The position numbers and the translations under genes are program-made. A stretch of 26,918 bases of DNA from GCA-2688775 sp964524225. Its GTDB lineage: Archaea > Nanobdellota > Nanobdellia > Woesearchaeales > GW2011-AR4. Location of the stretch: contig CAZGEW010000009.1 of assembly GCA_964524225.1 (NCBI GenBank), forward strand, positions 1-26,918, in the 5' to 3' direction. This document shows, piece after piece, positions 1-8,552 of the stretch; positions within the stretch are counted from its first letter, which is position 1; every line of letters begins with the position of its first letter. The notes beneath the pieces are model-generated. The model made no database searches, was not told where the DNA came from, and worked only from the letters and a program-made list of their open reading frames with translations.

Positions 1-73
1 TACAGAGAACTATAATAGAACTCATATATAAAACTGCTGAAGATTAAATACTACCCGATTGAAGTGCTGTGTA

Positions 74-206
74 ATGCAGATTCTTTTTAGCTAAAAATGA
101 GGCTAACCTATAAAAGGAGTAGCCCCATTGCATAAAAACCTTATGAGGTGATTCCTATGCAAGAAGCGATGAATATACAAACTATTTCTATTTTTCTGTT
201 GAGGGT
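74..206 (+). mobile_element. IS end remnant, inverted copy of the end at 12465-12596
   Basis: This stretch is about 95% identical by eye to the reverse complement of 12465-12596, which lies directly upstream of a transposase fragment. Differences are a few substitutions near 92-97, a one-base length change near 141-147, and one base near 169. Identity starts at ATGCAGATTCTTTTTAGC and stops at GAGGGT, after which the two sequences diverge. It contains the hairpin at 102-125, a ribosome-binding-like GAGGTGATT, and an ATG at 157. No transposase follows here, so I read it as a solo IS end. The rest of 1-364 shows no recognisable gene. A 67-codon reading frame at 148-351 begins inside the repeat and is not protein-like beyond it. 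Confidence 0.7.
102..125 (+). repeat. Hairpin inside the IS end
   Basis: GGCTA and CCT pair with AGG and TAGCC, with small internal bulges, around an ATAAA loop. The same structure is present in the second copy near 12546-12569. Subterminal hairpins are common in IS ends, and here the 3' arm includes an AAAGGAG sequence. Its function is unknown. Confidence 0.45.
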
Positions 207-364
207 AGCTCAATTCTCACAAAACTTTACAGTTAGCTGTGCAGTTGGTTGTGTTATAAACATAACGGGCTTAGTAAATGACACTTCAAATAACAAAAAA
301 CAACAAAAGCCAAAAGTTATAAAGAGCTACAAATTTGCTTGCTTAATCTAATACTGTAAGCATT

Positions 365-1915
365 ATGAAAAAAGCAAATATCTTGTTATTACTTATTTTA
401 ATAATTATTTTAGGATCTTTCTTAAGAGTCTATAAACTTAGTAGCGAGAGTTTCTGGATTGATGAAGCAGCAACAGTATACACTACCAAACAAGACGCTG
501 TTAATACAGTAAAAGACATTTACATAACGCTTGAGCATGCCTCTCAGTATTTTAAAGGCGGCGGAATACCGCCCCTTTATCTAGTTTTGGCAAATTACTG
601 GACTAAACTAGTCGGTTTAAGCGAAGCTAAACTAAGATTGTTGTCAGCAATATTTGGGATAATTTCTGTTTACGTTATATTTTTAGTTGGAAAAGACATG
701 TTTGATGAGGGAGTTGGGTTAGTTTCCGCTTTCTTGCTTTCAATTAATTATCTGCAAATATACTATTCACAAGAAGCAAGACCTTACAGTTTAGGCATAC
801 TCCTAACTTTATTGTCAGTGTATTTCCTTTTCAATGCTTTAAATAAAAAAAAGATATTTTATTGGATTGCCCATGTAGTAAGCAGTGTATTACTAATCTA
901 TACACATTATTTCGGATTTCTTATTCTTCTTTTTGAATCACTTTTTTTATTATTTTATTTAAAGGAATATAGGAATTCTGTAAAGAGTATTTTTATATCG
1001 GCATTAAGTATATTTGTCCTTTATATCCCGTGGCTGCCGGTACTTGTAAGACTAATTTCAGGTAGCGAGTATTTGAGATTATATTTAGGAAAAAATGTTT
1101 TGTGGGATCTTGTAAAGATAAGCGTGCAGTTCAACAGCTGGATAACGCCAGATTTTAAGACAAGAGACGCTTTAAGACCATTATACAGCTCTTTCAATAA
1201 TCTGCACATATATGATCTTATTCTGGTTTCGTGGTTGGCTTGGCTAACCATAATTTGTGTTATTTCAATTACAATCCTCTTTGGATCATCTTTTTTTATT
1301 TTATTAACTTCTAAAAATAAAAAAACCAATAAGTACAATTTTCAAGATAAAAAATACGTGTTTCTGTTGATGTGGCTATTTACACCAATATCAATTCCAA
1401 TTCTTATAACAATTATATTTCCTTCGTCGCCAATATTTGGATTTGTTCAGTATGCTATATTTGCTTCCCCTGCATATTACTTGATTGTTTCAAAAGGTAT
1501 TTTGCAATCAAGAAAATATTCCATAATTTTAGGCATATTGCTCATCATTAGCATACCCCCGCTATATTCTTACTACTCCAATTTTGATAAACAGCAGTGG
1601 AGAGAATCTGCAGAATATTTCAAAACAAACAGGAATTCAAATGAAATTATTGTCACAAACGTCCCAGCTAATGTTTTACCACTTAGCTATTATTATGCAG
1701 ACATGGATAATGTTGTTGGCATAGCAGATTTAGAAGACTTAAAAAGAGAAATCAAAGATGGAAATACAGTTTGGTTGTTGTACTCGTCTGAGAAATATGG
1801 GGACTTTAATGGAACTATTAAAAGTTACCTTGATGCTAGCTATAAATTAAATAAAAAGATAGAATTTACAGGAATAAAAATATTTTATTATACAAAAAAT
1901 AATTATCTTCAATAA
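365..1915 (+). CDS. Membrane glycosyltransferase, PMT/ArnT type (GT39/GT83-like)
   Basis: A 516-residue multi-spanning membrane protein with many hydrophobic segments across its first 400 residues. After the first membrane helix it has the acidic loop FWIDEA (residues 30-35; D33-E34), the position of the catalytic aspartate in this fold. A second conserved motif, SQEARPYS, lies near residue 136. Enzymes of this family move a sugar from a polyprenyl-phosphate carrier to protein, lipid or glycan on the outer face of the membrane. A soluble C-terminal part of about 110 residues follows the last helices. Length fits the PMT_2 family. It opens a glycan-gene cluster on the same strand, which supports a role in surface glycan assembly. 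The actual sugar and acceptor cannot be told from sequence. Confidence 0.8.
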   Translation: MKKANILLLLILIIILGSFLRVYKLSSESFWIDEAATVYTTKQDAVNTVKDIYITLEHASQYFKGGGIPPLYLVLANYWTKLVGLSEAKLRLLSAIFGIISVYVIFLVGKDMFDEGVGLVSAFLLSINYLQIYYSQEARPYSLGILLTLLSVYFLFNALNKKKIFYWIAHVVSSVLLIYTHYFGFLILLFESLFLLFYLKEYRNSVKSIFISALSIFVLYIPWLPVLVRLISGSEYLRLYLGKNVLWDLVKISVQFNSWITPDFKTRDALRPLYSSFNNLHIYDLILVSWLAWLTIICVISITILFGSSFFILLTSKNKKTNKYNFQDKKYVFLLMWLFTPISIPILITIIFPSSPIFGFVQYAIFASPAYYLIVSKGILQSRKYSIILGILLIISIPPLYSYYSNFDKQQWRESAEYFKTNRNSNEIIVTNVPANVLPLSYYYADMDNVVGIADLEDLKREIKDGNTVWLLYSSEKYGDFNGTIKSYLDASYKLNKKIEFTGIKIFYYTKNNYLQ

Positions 1916-1972
1916 ACGCTCATATTTTTGAAAAATGTTGGATAACATATCAAAGCATATACCAAATTTGTT

Positions 1973-2539
1973 ATGAACAAGAATAAATCAAAAGGAGTTA
2001 AATTCACCAAAGATTTTCGTAAAGATTACTATAAAGGTTTGAAAGGAATATACTTTTATAAGATTTTAAATACAATAATAAAAATTGGCAATTTAAAGAA
2101 TAGGGATGTCAAAATACTGGATTTTGGCTGCGGAACTGGAAAATTAAAATTATTAATTCCAGACAAAGTAGTTGGTTATGATATTTTGCCTGATTTGAGC
2201 GAAATTTATAACTGGAAAAAGATAAAATTTGATGTTGTAGTGGCAAATGCAGTATTTTATCTTTTCTCTTCGGAAGAATTAAGGAAATTTCTAAAAGAAC
2301 TTTATAAACATAACCCAAAAGTAGAAATGATTTTTGTTACAAAGAAGGAAAATCCTGTGCTAAACAATATTCTTAAATATATTGTCAATGAACCAGATGC
2401 ACATGCTGGCACAAAACTTTCTCCAAAAGAAGAGCTAGACATACTAAAAGAAAATATGAGAATAATAAAAAAATCTAGTGTTTTTTTGATGGCCAATGTC
2501 TATCTGATGAAGTTCAAAGATAAAAATGAAATAGATTGA
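1973..2539 (+). CDS. SAM-dependent methyltransferase, class I
   Basis: A 188-residue protein with a class I methyltransferase motif I, ILDFGCGTGKLKL, at about residues 47-59. It is followed by VVGYDI (motif II region, acidic residue ending strand 2) and FDVVVANAVFYLF (motif IV region). There is no membrane segment. The basic N-terminus (MNKNKSKGVK) is followed by a short helix-rich lead-in. It sits between the membrane glycosyltransferase and the deacetylase-like gene on the same strand, so a sugar or lipid-linked glycan intermediate is a plausible substrate, but this is inference. Its C-terminal half is short compared with many family members. Confidence 0.7.
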   Translation: MNKNKSKGVKFTKDFRKDYYKGLKGIYFYKILNTIIKIGNLKNRDVKILDFGCGTGKLKLLIPDKVVGYDILPDLSEIYNWKKIKFDVVVANAVFYLFSSEELRKFLKELYKHNPKVEMIFVTKKENPVLNNILKYIVNEPDAHAGTKLSPKEELDILKENMRIIKKSSVFLMANVYLMKFKDKNEID

Positions 2540-2573
2540 AATAATTAAAAATGATCGACAAATAAAAGAATAA

Positions 2574-2583
2574 TATATTTAAA
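2574..2583 (+). promoter_or_regulatory. TATA-like box upstream of the 2607 gene
   Basis: TATATTTAAA is centred about 28 bases before the ATG at 2607, with no Shine-Dalgarno sequence between. This is the spacing of an archaeal leaderless transcript. Confidence 0.5.
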
Positions 2584-2606
2584 CTATCTCTAACTTATAT
2601 GGCTAT

Positions 2607-4379
2607 ATGTGGAAACTTTTGAGTATAAGTAGTTTGGCTGTAACTTTCATTATTAAATTTATTCTCCCTGTACTGGAAATTATCTTAATAGTTTCATATT
2701 TATTTTTGCATCAATTATACTTATTGATTTTATTTTTGATATTTTTTTCTATTAATATTACACTTTATTTATTATCTACATTTAAAGACGAAATAATTGA
2801 ACCAATTGAAACTAACATTTTGAGAAGAAATGATTCAAATGTATTATTATTGATTTCCCCCGCAGAAATCAAAAAGTCTTCTCTTAGCAACAATTTTTCC
2901 CAACAAAACTGGAATGCAGCATGGATAAATACTTTGGAGCAAGAAATAGGTTATTTTTCTCTATCTAACAAAATAAATGACATCAAAGATAAGCAAGCTA
3001 TTATTGTAGCAAGTAGCATGTACAATATTAATCCAGTTTTCATTAAAACAAATGTCCAAAAAGGAAAAATTATTATCATTGAAAGACCAAATGAAAAAAT
3101 CGCTTCTTATTTTGGAGTCAAAATACTAAAAAAAAATGTTGCAGCTAAAAAGATAACTTCTAAATTTTTAGAAGAAATGCCACTTAACTGCAATTTTGAT
3201 ATAGTATCATGCAATAACTTTAAAGTATTCATGAACATTGATCGGAAGCCAGCTATAATATCTAAAAATCTTGGAAAAGGTAAAATTATTTTTATATTGT
3301 TTGACTACTCTAAACAACTGGTTTCTTTGCAGCAAGGAGTTCCAAATGACGATTTTTCTTTAAACCATAAACATGGGTTGATGGGTTTGATAGAACCAGC
3401 AGATATGGCATTTGATAAGAAGTTGTTGGATAGTAAGATTCCTTACGCAGATGTCCTTGAGAGTTTTGTCGCTGAGCTTCTTAGTATCCCGAGATGGGGC
3501 AAATTACCCCCTGAATGCAATTCTGCATTAATCATTACTCATGACGAAGACTACTGCAATGAGCAATATATAAAGATGATTGAAGAAGAGATTAAAGTTG
3601 GAATCAAGTCAACTTTTTTTGCTACTCCACTTAAAACAGTTTTGGCTAAAAAACTTGAATTTATGTCCAAAAATAACATAGAGATAGGCATACACTGGGA
3701 CAGATTTCCTAATGATTTTTTTTTCAAGAAAAAACCCCATATGGATTTATCAAATCATATCAAACTATCAAAAACCCAAATTATTTCTTCAAGAATCCAT
3801 TACCTTAAGTGGAGCAATCATTACACTAATACATTTAGAATTCTCGTCAAAAATAGAATTAAGGTAGATTCAACTTACGGTATTAATTTCGGCAAGGGCT
3901 ATGTTTTTTCCACTTCTTATTTTTTCCACCCAATAGACACAAATGGAAATTTAATGCCAATATTAGAGCTGCCTTTTGAAATAATGGAAAATCGAGGCGA
4001 TGCTACATTAAAGTATATTGAAAATATCATTGCGGATAATGATACCCAATACCATGGAGTTCTGTGTTTTAATTTTCATCCAAGTAAATATAAATCTTCA
4101 AAGTACCTAAGAGAAAAAATCATTGAATTAGCTTTGAAATATAAAATTCTTATTTTCACTCTCAAAGAATATTATGACTTTTATAATAAAAGACTTTCAA
4201 GTTCTATAAAGACAACAGACAGTAGAATAAGTGTGGACTCAAAAACAAGAATGAATTTAATTATCCCTAGTTATATCAAAGAAGTCAAATTGGACGGTAG
4301 AAAGGTAACCTTAAATCAAATGAAAAACTCATTCTTTATTACATTAGACAAAGGAAAACATATAGTGCATACAAAATGA
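2607..4379 (+). CDS. Membrane-anchored polysaccharide-deacetylase-like protein
   Basis: A 590-residue protein. Residues 1-60 form two hydrophobic membrane segments. Residues of about 75-240 are an alpha/beta region with strand-like stretches (NVLLLISPAE, AIIVASSMYN, GKGKIIFILFDYS) that resembles a glutamine-amidotransferase-like fold. From about residue 300 there is a NodB/polysaccharide-deacetylase-like domain: ALIITHDEDY (metal/catalytic acidic motif), EIGIHWDRF (histidine motif near 360) and CFNFHPSKY near 488. The last 50 residues look like a small beta domain. Polysaccharide deacetylases remove N- or O-acyl groups from glycans. Histidine spacing is not the classic HxxxH, so activity is uncertain. 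The stop overlaps the next gene's start by ATGA, which implies translational coupling in a glycan operon. Confidence 0.65.
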   Translation: MWKLLSISSLAVTFIIKFILPVLEIILIVSYLFLHQLYLLILFLIFFSINITLYLLSTFKDEIIEPIETNILRRNDSNVLLLISPAEIKKSSLSNNFSQQNWNAAWINTLEQEIGYFSLSNKINDIKDKQAIIVASSMYNINPVFIKTNVQKGKIIIIERPNEKIASYFGVKILKKNVAAKKITSKFLEEMPLNCNFDIVSCNNFKVFMNIDRKPAIISKNLGKGKIIFILFDYSKQLVSLQQGVPNDDFSLNHKHGLMGLIEPADMAFDKKLLDSKIPYADVLESFVAELLSIPRWGKLPPECNSALIITHDEDYCNEQYIKMIEEEIKVGIKSTFFATPLKTVLAKKLEFMSKNNIEIGIHWDRFPNDFFFKKKPHMDLSNHIKLSKTQIISSRIHYLKWSNHYTNTFRILVKNRIKVDSTYGINFGKGYVFSTSYFFHPIDTNGNLMPILELPFEIMENRGDATLKYIENIIADNDTQYHGVLCFNFHPSKYKSSKYLREKIIELALKYKILIFTLKEYYDFYNKRLSSSIKTTDSRISVDSKTRMNLIIPSYIKEVKLDGRKVTLNQMKNSFFITLDKGKHIVHTK

Positions 4380-5227
4380 AGATCTTAATAACAGGAATCA
4401 GCAGCAATTTGGGAACATTAATAGCAAGAAAACTTTCTCAACATCATAAAATTATTGGTATAAGCACCAGAAATTTTTGCGAATTTAAAACTATAAATTT
4501 CGACCTAGGTTCTAACAAGGACTTGGACATAGAGCCAGTGAATTTATGTATTCATCTTGCTTTTATAACTGATCCGGATCTTTGTGAAAAGGATGCCAGG
4601 GCTTACAAGGTTAACATTATGGGTACAAAAAAAATTTTGGATTACTGTAAGAATAAAAAAATTAACAAATTTGTATTAGCCTCGACAGGTAGCGTATATG
4701 GATTCAGCGACAAAATATTAAAGGAGAGTATAAAACCATATCCATATAATGCATACTCTTCCATGAAGTATCAAGCTGAAGAAATGGCTAAAAAATATAG
4801 AAATTATTTTGATGTTTTGATTTTGAGATATTTTTTCCCTTATGGACCAGGAACAAAGAAAAATTCATTGATTAATAATCTAATCTATAATGTTGCAAAT
4901 AGAAAAAAGATAATTTTACATGAAGGTAGCAAACCCATTATCAATCCAATATACATAACTGATGCAGTCAAAGCTACCAATTTATTATGCCTGAAAAAGT
5001 TTAAAGACATTAATATTATTAATGTCGCAGGTCCTGAAAGTGCATCTATAAAGGAAATAACGCAAATGATTGCTTCTATATTAGGTAAAGAACCACTATT
5101 CCAACCAAGCAATGAAGTTTTTAAGGATATGGTAGCTAGCATTGAAAAATTAAGTAAATACTACAAACCAAGAATGACATTAAAGGAAGGTTTAAAAATG
5201 ACAATTAAAAACTTAAAAATAGAATGA
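4376..5227 (+). CDS. NAD-dependent epimerase/dehydratase (extended SDR)
   Basis: A 283-residue extended short-chain dehydrogenase. The N-terminus MKILITGISSNLG carries the NAD-binding TGxxxxxG motif. ASTGSVYG holds the catalytic Ser/Thr region, and YSSMK (about residues 127-131) is the YxxxK catalytic pair. Family members rearrange or dehydrate nucleotide sugars. The protein is shorter than typical UDP-glucose 4-epimerases (about 310-330 residues) and its C-terminal substrate-binding part is compact. ATG at 4376 overlaps the preceding stop, and its own stop overlaps the next start (5224), so the three genes are tightly coupled. The substrate is unknown. Confidence 0.75.
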   Translation: MKILITGISSNLGTLIARKLSQHHKIIGISTRNFCEFKTINFDLGSNKDLDIEPVNLCIHLAFITDPDLCEKDARAYKVNIMGTKKILDYCKNKKINKFVLASTGSVYGFSDKILKESIKPYPYNAYSSMKYQAEEMAKKYRNYFDVLILRYFFPYGPGTKKNSLINNLIYNVANRKKIILHEGSKPIINPIYITDAVKATNLLCLKKFKDINIINVAGPESASIKEITQMIASILGKEPLFQPSNEVFKDMVASIEKLSKYYKPRMTLKEGLKMTIKNLKIE

Positions 5228-6192
5228 GAGGATTAAAAAATAGATCAGTTGTTGTAACAGGCGGAGCAGGATTTATCGGCAGCCATTTGGTAGATTTGCT
5301 GATAAAACATAATCCAGAAAAATTGATCATATTGGATAATTTTTTCCTCGGCATGATGGATAATCTTGCTGAAGCTGCAAAAAATTATCCTCAATTAGAC
5401 ATCATCAACCTCGATATAACCAATTTGAAGGAACTAAAAAAAATAATTATTTCCAATTCACCTGATGTTATTTTTAATTTAGCTATTATTCCGCTACCAA
5501 CCTCTTTGGAAAAACCAGAATGGACATATGGAAAGAATGTAAAAATGACGCAGAATTTATGCGAATTAATGAGACAAGGTCATTTTAAGACGCTAGTGCA
5601 GTGTTCCTCTTCAGAAGTTTACGGGAGTGCTTTGCAAGTTCCGATGAGCGAGTCGCATCCTCAAAGACCCATGACACCTTATGCAGCAAGCAAATTAGCA
5701 GCTGACTCTTTAGCAATTTCTTATTATGAAGCCTTTGGCATGGATATTACAATTCCAAGACCATTCAACAATTATGGACCACGGCAGAATGACAAGAGCT
5801 ATGCCGGAGTAATTCCTTTAACTATCAAGCGGATATTGAAAAATAAGTCGCCTGTCATCTATGGCGATGGCAACCAAACAAGAGATTTTATTTTTGTCGA
5901 AGACACAGTTCGGGCAATTATTGATATTTACGTGTTAAATAATACAAGAGGTAAAATTATCAATATTGCAACTGGGAAAGAAATATCAGTTAAGAAATTA
6001 GTGAGTTTAATAATGGAGCAGATGAATTGCAAGTTGAAAATAAGGTATCAAGTTGTGAGGCCTGGAGACGTCAGAAGGCATAAAGCGGATATTTCACTAG
6101 CTAAAAAATTAATTAATTTTAAAGTCAATACAGATTTTCATTTGGGTTTAAGAAAAACAATTGAGTATTTTAAAGGAAGGCAATTAAAATAG
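5224..6192 (+). CDS. Nucleotide-sugar epimerase/dehydratase (UDP-glucose 4-epimerase-like)
   Basis: A 322-residue extended SDR of normal family length. VVVTGGAGFIGSHLVDLL (residues 9-26) is the classic GxxGxxG NAD site. SSSEVYGS followed by YAASK supplies the Ser/Tyr/Lys catalytic residues. IPRPFNNYGPRQ and GDGNQTRDFIFVEDTVRAI are the usual substrate-binding signatures. It looks like the GalE/dTDP-glucose dehydratase/GDP-mannose dehydratase branch; the exact reaction cannot be fixed. The start ATG overlaps the previous stop by four bases. It ends five bases before the convergent glycosyltransferase at 6198. Confidence 0.8.
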   Translation: MRGLKNRSVVVTGGAGFIGSHLVDLLIKHNPEKLIILDNFFLGMMDNLAEAAKNYPQLDIINLDITNLKELKKIIISNSPDVIFNLAIIPLPTSLEKPEWTYGKNVKMTQNLCELMRQGHFKTLVQCSSSEVYGSALQVPMSESHPQRPMTPYAASKLAADSLAISYYEAFGMDITIPRPFNNYGPRQNDKSYAGVIPLTIKRILKNKSPVIYGDGNQTRDFIFVEDTVRAIIDIYVLNNTRGKIINIATGKEISVKKLVSLIMEQMNCKLKIRYQVVRPGDVRRHKADISLAKKLINFKVNTDFHLGLRKTIEYFKGRQLK

Positions 6193-6197
6193 TAAAA

Positions 6198-6914
6198 TTA
6201 GTGAAATAACTGATGAATCCTTAACTTGAACCCATATTTCACAGCAGAGAGGAATAATGAGGTTATATCATTGATTAGATTAACTGTTGACTCTCTTTCA
6301 GTTTGATAATTAACTTTTAATGGTATCTCTTTAATCTTTTTCTTATCCCTTAATGCAAAATACAACATCTCAACTTGGAAATCCCAGTGTGTTGAAGTGG
6401 ACTCATTCATAACTTTTTTTACCCATTCTGTTTTAAACATTTTTATAGTTCCAAATTCAGTTATTTTACAAGAAAAAATAATCTTTATTATTTTTGCATA
6501 TGTTCTGCTTAAGAATTCTCTTATTGGATTTGTTGATAAACGATGGCTATTTAAATACCTCGAACCCAAAATTACATCATAATCTTTTATTTGTTTTAAG
6601 GCCATCTCGATAAAATGCTTATCTGCCTCGTTATCTGCTGGTATATAAGTAATTAAACCCTTTTTTGCAGATTTAATCCCCTCCTTAAGGGCCAATCCGA
6701 ACCCTTTTTTCTGTATAGACAAATACCTAATTTCCTTATGTTTCTTGCTTAACAATCTGCTGATTTCTTCAGTTTTATCTATACTGTTGTTAACACAAAT
6801 TATTATTTCAAAATCTATTTTTAAAGATTTCAGATAACTCAACATATCTAAAGTTGTTTTTCTAATTAACTTTTCTTCATTATAAGACGGTATTAAAACA
6901 GTTAATGATTGCAT
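6198..6914 (-). CDS. Family 2 glycosyltransferase
   Basis: A 238-residue GT-A glycosyltransferase. It begins LTVLIPSYNEE, the family-2 nucleotide-sugar-binding strand. A later IIICVNNSIDKT segment and ITYIPADNEADKHF (about residues 88-101) supply the acidic metal/diphosphate site. VILGSRYL fits the dolichyl-phosphate mannose/glucose synthase branch, whose products are lipid-linked sugars for membrane glycosyltransferases such as the one at 365. There are no membrane segments at the C-terminus, so it is a short soluble form. It is transcribed towards the epimerase genes and diverges from the membrane gene at 7028. A 16-bp palindrome lies just upstream. Confidence 0.8.
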   Translation of the reverse strand: MQSLTVLIPSYNEEKLIRKTTLDMLSYLKSLKIDFEIIICVNNSIDKTEEISRLLSKKHKEIRYLSIQKKGFGLALKEGIKSAKKGLITYIPADNEADKHFIEMALKQIKDYDVILGSRYLNSHRLSTNPIREFLSRTYAKIIKIIFSCKITEFGTIKMFKTEWVKKVMNESTSTHWDFQVEMLYFALRDKKKIKEIPLKVNYQTERESTVNLINDITSLFLSAVKYGFKLRIHQLFH

Positions 6915-6930
6915 TCTGATTTTTGTATAG

Positions 6931-6970
6931 ATAAATACTTATTTATTCTATATTATAAATAAGTATTTAT
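6931..6970. promoter_or_regulatory. Perfect 16-bp inverted repeat in a divergent promoter region
   Basis: ATAAATACTTATTTAT at 6931-6946 is repeated exactly as its reverse complement at 6955-6970, with an 8-base spacer. It lies 17-56 bases upstream of the minus-strand glycosyltransferase start, and its left arm overlaps the likely TATA position of that gene. This is the layout of an operator for a dimeric regulator. It is entirely AT-rich, which weakens the case in this genome. Confidence 0.45.
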
Positions 6971-6996
6971 TTTTATAGAAATCTCTTTTCAAAAAC

Positions 6997-7006
6997 CTTA
7001 AATAGT
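6997..7006 (+). promoter_or_regulatory. TATA-like box upstream of the 7028 gene
   Basis: CTTAAATAGT is centred about 27 bases before the ATG at 7028. There is no ribosome-binding sequence, consistent with leaderless transcription. Confidence 0.45.
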
Positions 7007-7027
7007 AAATAGTAGTTTGATAAAATT

Positions 7028-7981
7028 ATGAACATATTGTCTATTCATAAAAAGTTTTTTACCAAAAAAACTCTTTTTTCATTTTTACTGGCATTTATCA
7101 TTTTTTATTTTTTTCTTTCAAAAATTGACATAAGGAATGTTGCAAAAGCAATTTCAAATGCCAATACCTACCTTTTGGTTTTTGCATTTTTATTATATTA
7201 TATTAGTTTTCTATTCAAAAGCTTTAGATGGAAAGTTATCATAAAAAATATAGGATTTAAAACTCGATTGACTTCTATTTATGAAATCTACTTTTTGGGG
7301 CAATTCGTAAATACCATACTCCCAGGACGAATTGGAGATTTTTATAGAGCCCAATTAATGAAGGCAAATTATGGGATAGCAAGAAGCAAAATAATCGCAA
7401 CTATTTTTAACGAGAAGATCATCGACCTTACGTTTATTATCAGCTTGCTTTTGATTTCTGTAGTAGTATTATTTGGAATCAATATCCCAAAGGGCATTAT
7501 TCAAATATTAATTCTTGGTCTGATTTTGATTATTGTTATTTTTTCATTGCTAATATTTATGAAAAAATTACGAATGATATTATTTTCACAAATTCCTAAA
7601 AATATTCAGATTATAGCAGAAAACTTTGAAAAATCTTATCTAAAATCAATTAATTTTAGAACCCTTCCCATTATACTAATATATACATTATTAATTTGGT
7701 TCTTTGAATTCTTAATCTTCTTTTTAGTAACGAAATCAATAGGATTAAAGCTCAGCATAAGCTTAATTATATTTTCAGTTTTAATGGCAAATTTGCTCCT
7801 TATTTTGCCCATTACCCCTTCTGGATTGGGTGTAGTTGAAGCAGGGGTTATTGGTGTTCTAATTTTTGTAGGTATTAATAAGGATATTTCTGTAGCTGTC
7901 GCTTTGCTTAATAATATTGTGAATTACTGGAATCAACTGTTATTCGGTTTTATTGCTTATACCTTTTCAAAAAAGGTTTAG
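7028..7981 (+). CDS. AglD/LPG-synthase-TM-like membrane protein (UPF0104)
   Basis: A 317-residue integral membrane protein with about eight hydrophobic segments. The signature FVNTILPGRIGDFYRA (residues 93-108) is the conserved NxxLPxRxGD motif of the lysylphosphatidylglycerol-synthase membrane domain family, and PITPSGLGVVEAG near residue 260 is the second conserved motif. Archaeal members such as AglD take part in N-glycan assembly. Others are proposed flippases or lipid-modifying enzymes. Its position after the glycan genes supports a role in transferring or flipping a lipid-linked sugar; that role is inference. Confidence 0.75.
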   Translation: MNILSIHKKFFTKKTLFSFLLAFIIFYFFLSKIDIRNVAKAISNANTYLLVFAFLLYYISFLFKSFRWKVIIKNIGFKTRLTSIYEIYFLGQFVNTILPGRIGDFYRAQLMKANYGIARSKIIATIFNEKIIDLTFIISLLLISVVVLFGINIPKGIIQILILGLILIIVIFSLLIFMKKLRMILFSQIPKNIQIIAENFEKSYLKSINFRTLPIILIYTLLIWFFEFLIFFLVTKSIGLKLSISLIIFSVLMANLLLILPITPSGLGVVEAGVIGVLIFVGINKDISVAVALLNNIVNYWNQLLFGFIAYTFSKKV

Positions 7982-8119
7982 CCTTTTGAAAATTTATAGT
8001 AAACAAATATATTTAAATATTTTTTAGAAGTGTTAAGTAAAGCTGTTAATTTTACAACCAGTATCTACGTAAGTTTAATGTGAAATGGACTATTCGCATA
8101 CATACTGACAACGCCATAA

Positions 8120-8130
8120 GCTTTATAAGC
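8120..8130 (+). promoter_or_regulatory. TATA box of the riboflavin genes
   Basis: GCTTTATAAGC is centred 28 bases before the ATG at 8153, so the ribK transcript is probably leaderless. The sequence is also a short palindrome. The remaining intergenic sequence (7982-8119) shows no recognisable FMN riboswitch. Confidence 0.5.
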
Positions 8131-8152
8131 TAATTGAGTTGCTTTTATTGTC

Positions 8153-8545
8153 ATGCCATCTAAAAGTCTTTTTTTGAGCGCCATTATATCACGCGGTTTA
8201 GGAGAGGGTACTTTCTTTATGTCAATGCCGCATTATAAAAAAGAAATTAAGAAAAAGCTGGGATTTGAGGCTTATCCAGGAACTTTAAATTTAAAGATAG
8301 ATAAAAATGAAAGAAAGGCTTTAGAAAACATAATACCTATTAAAATTGACGGTTTTAAATCCAGCAATAAAGTATATGGTGGTGCTATTTGCTACAAAGC
8401 AAAGTTCAAAAACATATCTGGTGCAATCATAATACCAGATTTAACAAAGCATAAAAAAGATATTATCGAATTTATAGCGCCACTCCATTTAAAATCAGAA
8501 TTAAAGTTAAAAAATGGGGATAAAGTTGAAATAAAAATTTTTTAA
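8153..8545 (+). CDS. ribK: CTP-dependent riboflavin kinase
   Basis: A 130-residue protein, the usual size of archaeal RibK (DUF120). It phosphorylates riboflavin to FMN using CTP. SRGLGEGTFFMSMPHYKK (residues 13-30) corresponds to the family's nucleotide-binding GLGEG segment. LGFEAYPGTLNLKID (residues 36-50) is the strongly conserved GFxPYPGTLN signature. The C-terminal LKNGDKVEIKIF is the usual closing strand. There is no N-terminal helix-turn-helix extension. It is followed after seven bases by ribC, so the two are probably co-transcribed. Start ATG fits the TATA box upstream. Confidence 0.88.
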   Translation: MPSKSLFLSAIISRGLGEGTFFMSMPHYKKEIKKKLGFEAYPGTLNLKIDKNERKALENIIPIKIDGFKSSNKVYGGAICYKAKFKNISGAIIIPDLTKHKKDIIEFIAPLHLKSELKLKNGDKVEIKIF

Positions 8546-8552
8546 ATTCAAA

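Noticed and set aside
148..351. 67-codon frame at the left end as a gene
   Set aside because: It starts inside the duplicated IS end and its second half has no protein-like character or counterpart in the other copy.
341..363. Possible second terminal repeat closing the left IS remnant
   Set aside because: The resemblance to the inverse of 11971-11989 is weak and needs several gaps.
1021..1338. Minus-strand frame opposite the membrane glycosyltransferase
   Set aside because: It is a shadow of a well-supported gene, without recognisable motifs.
7982..8152. FMN riboswitch before ribK
   Set aside because: None of the conserved segments of the FMN element is visible and the TATA box placement implies a leaderless transcript.
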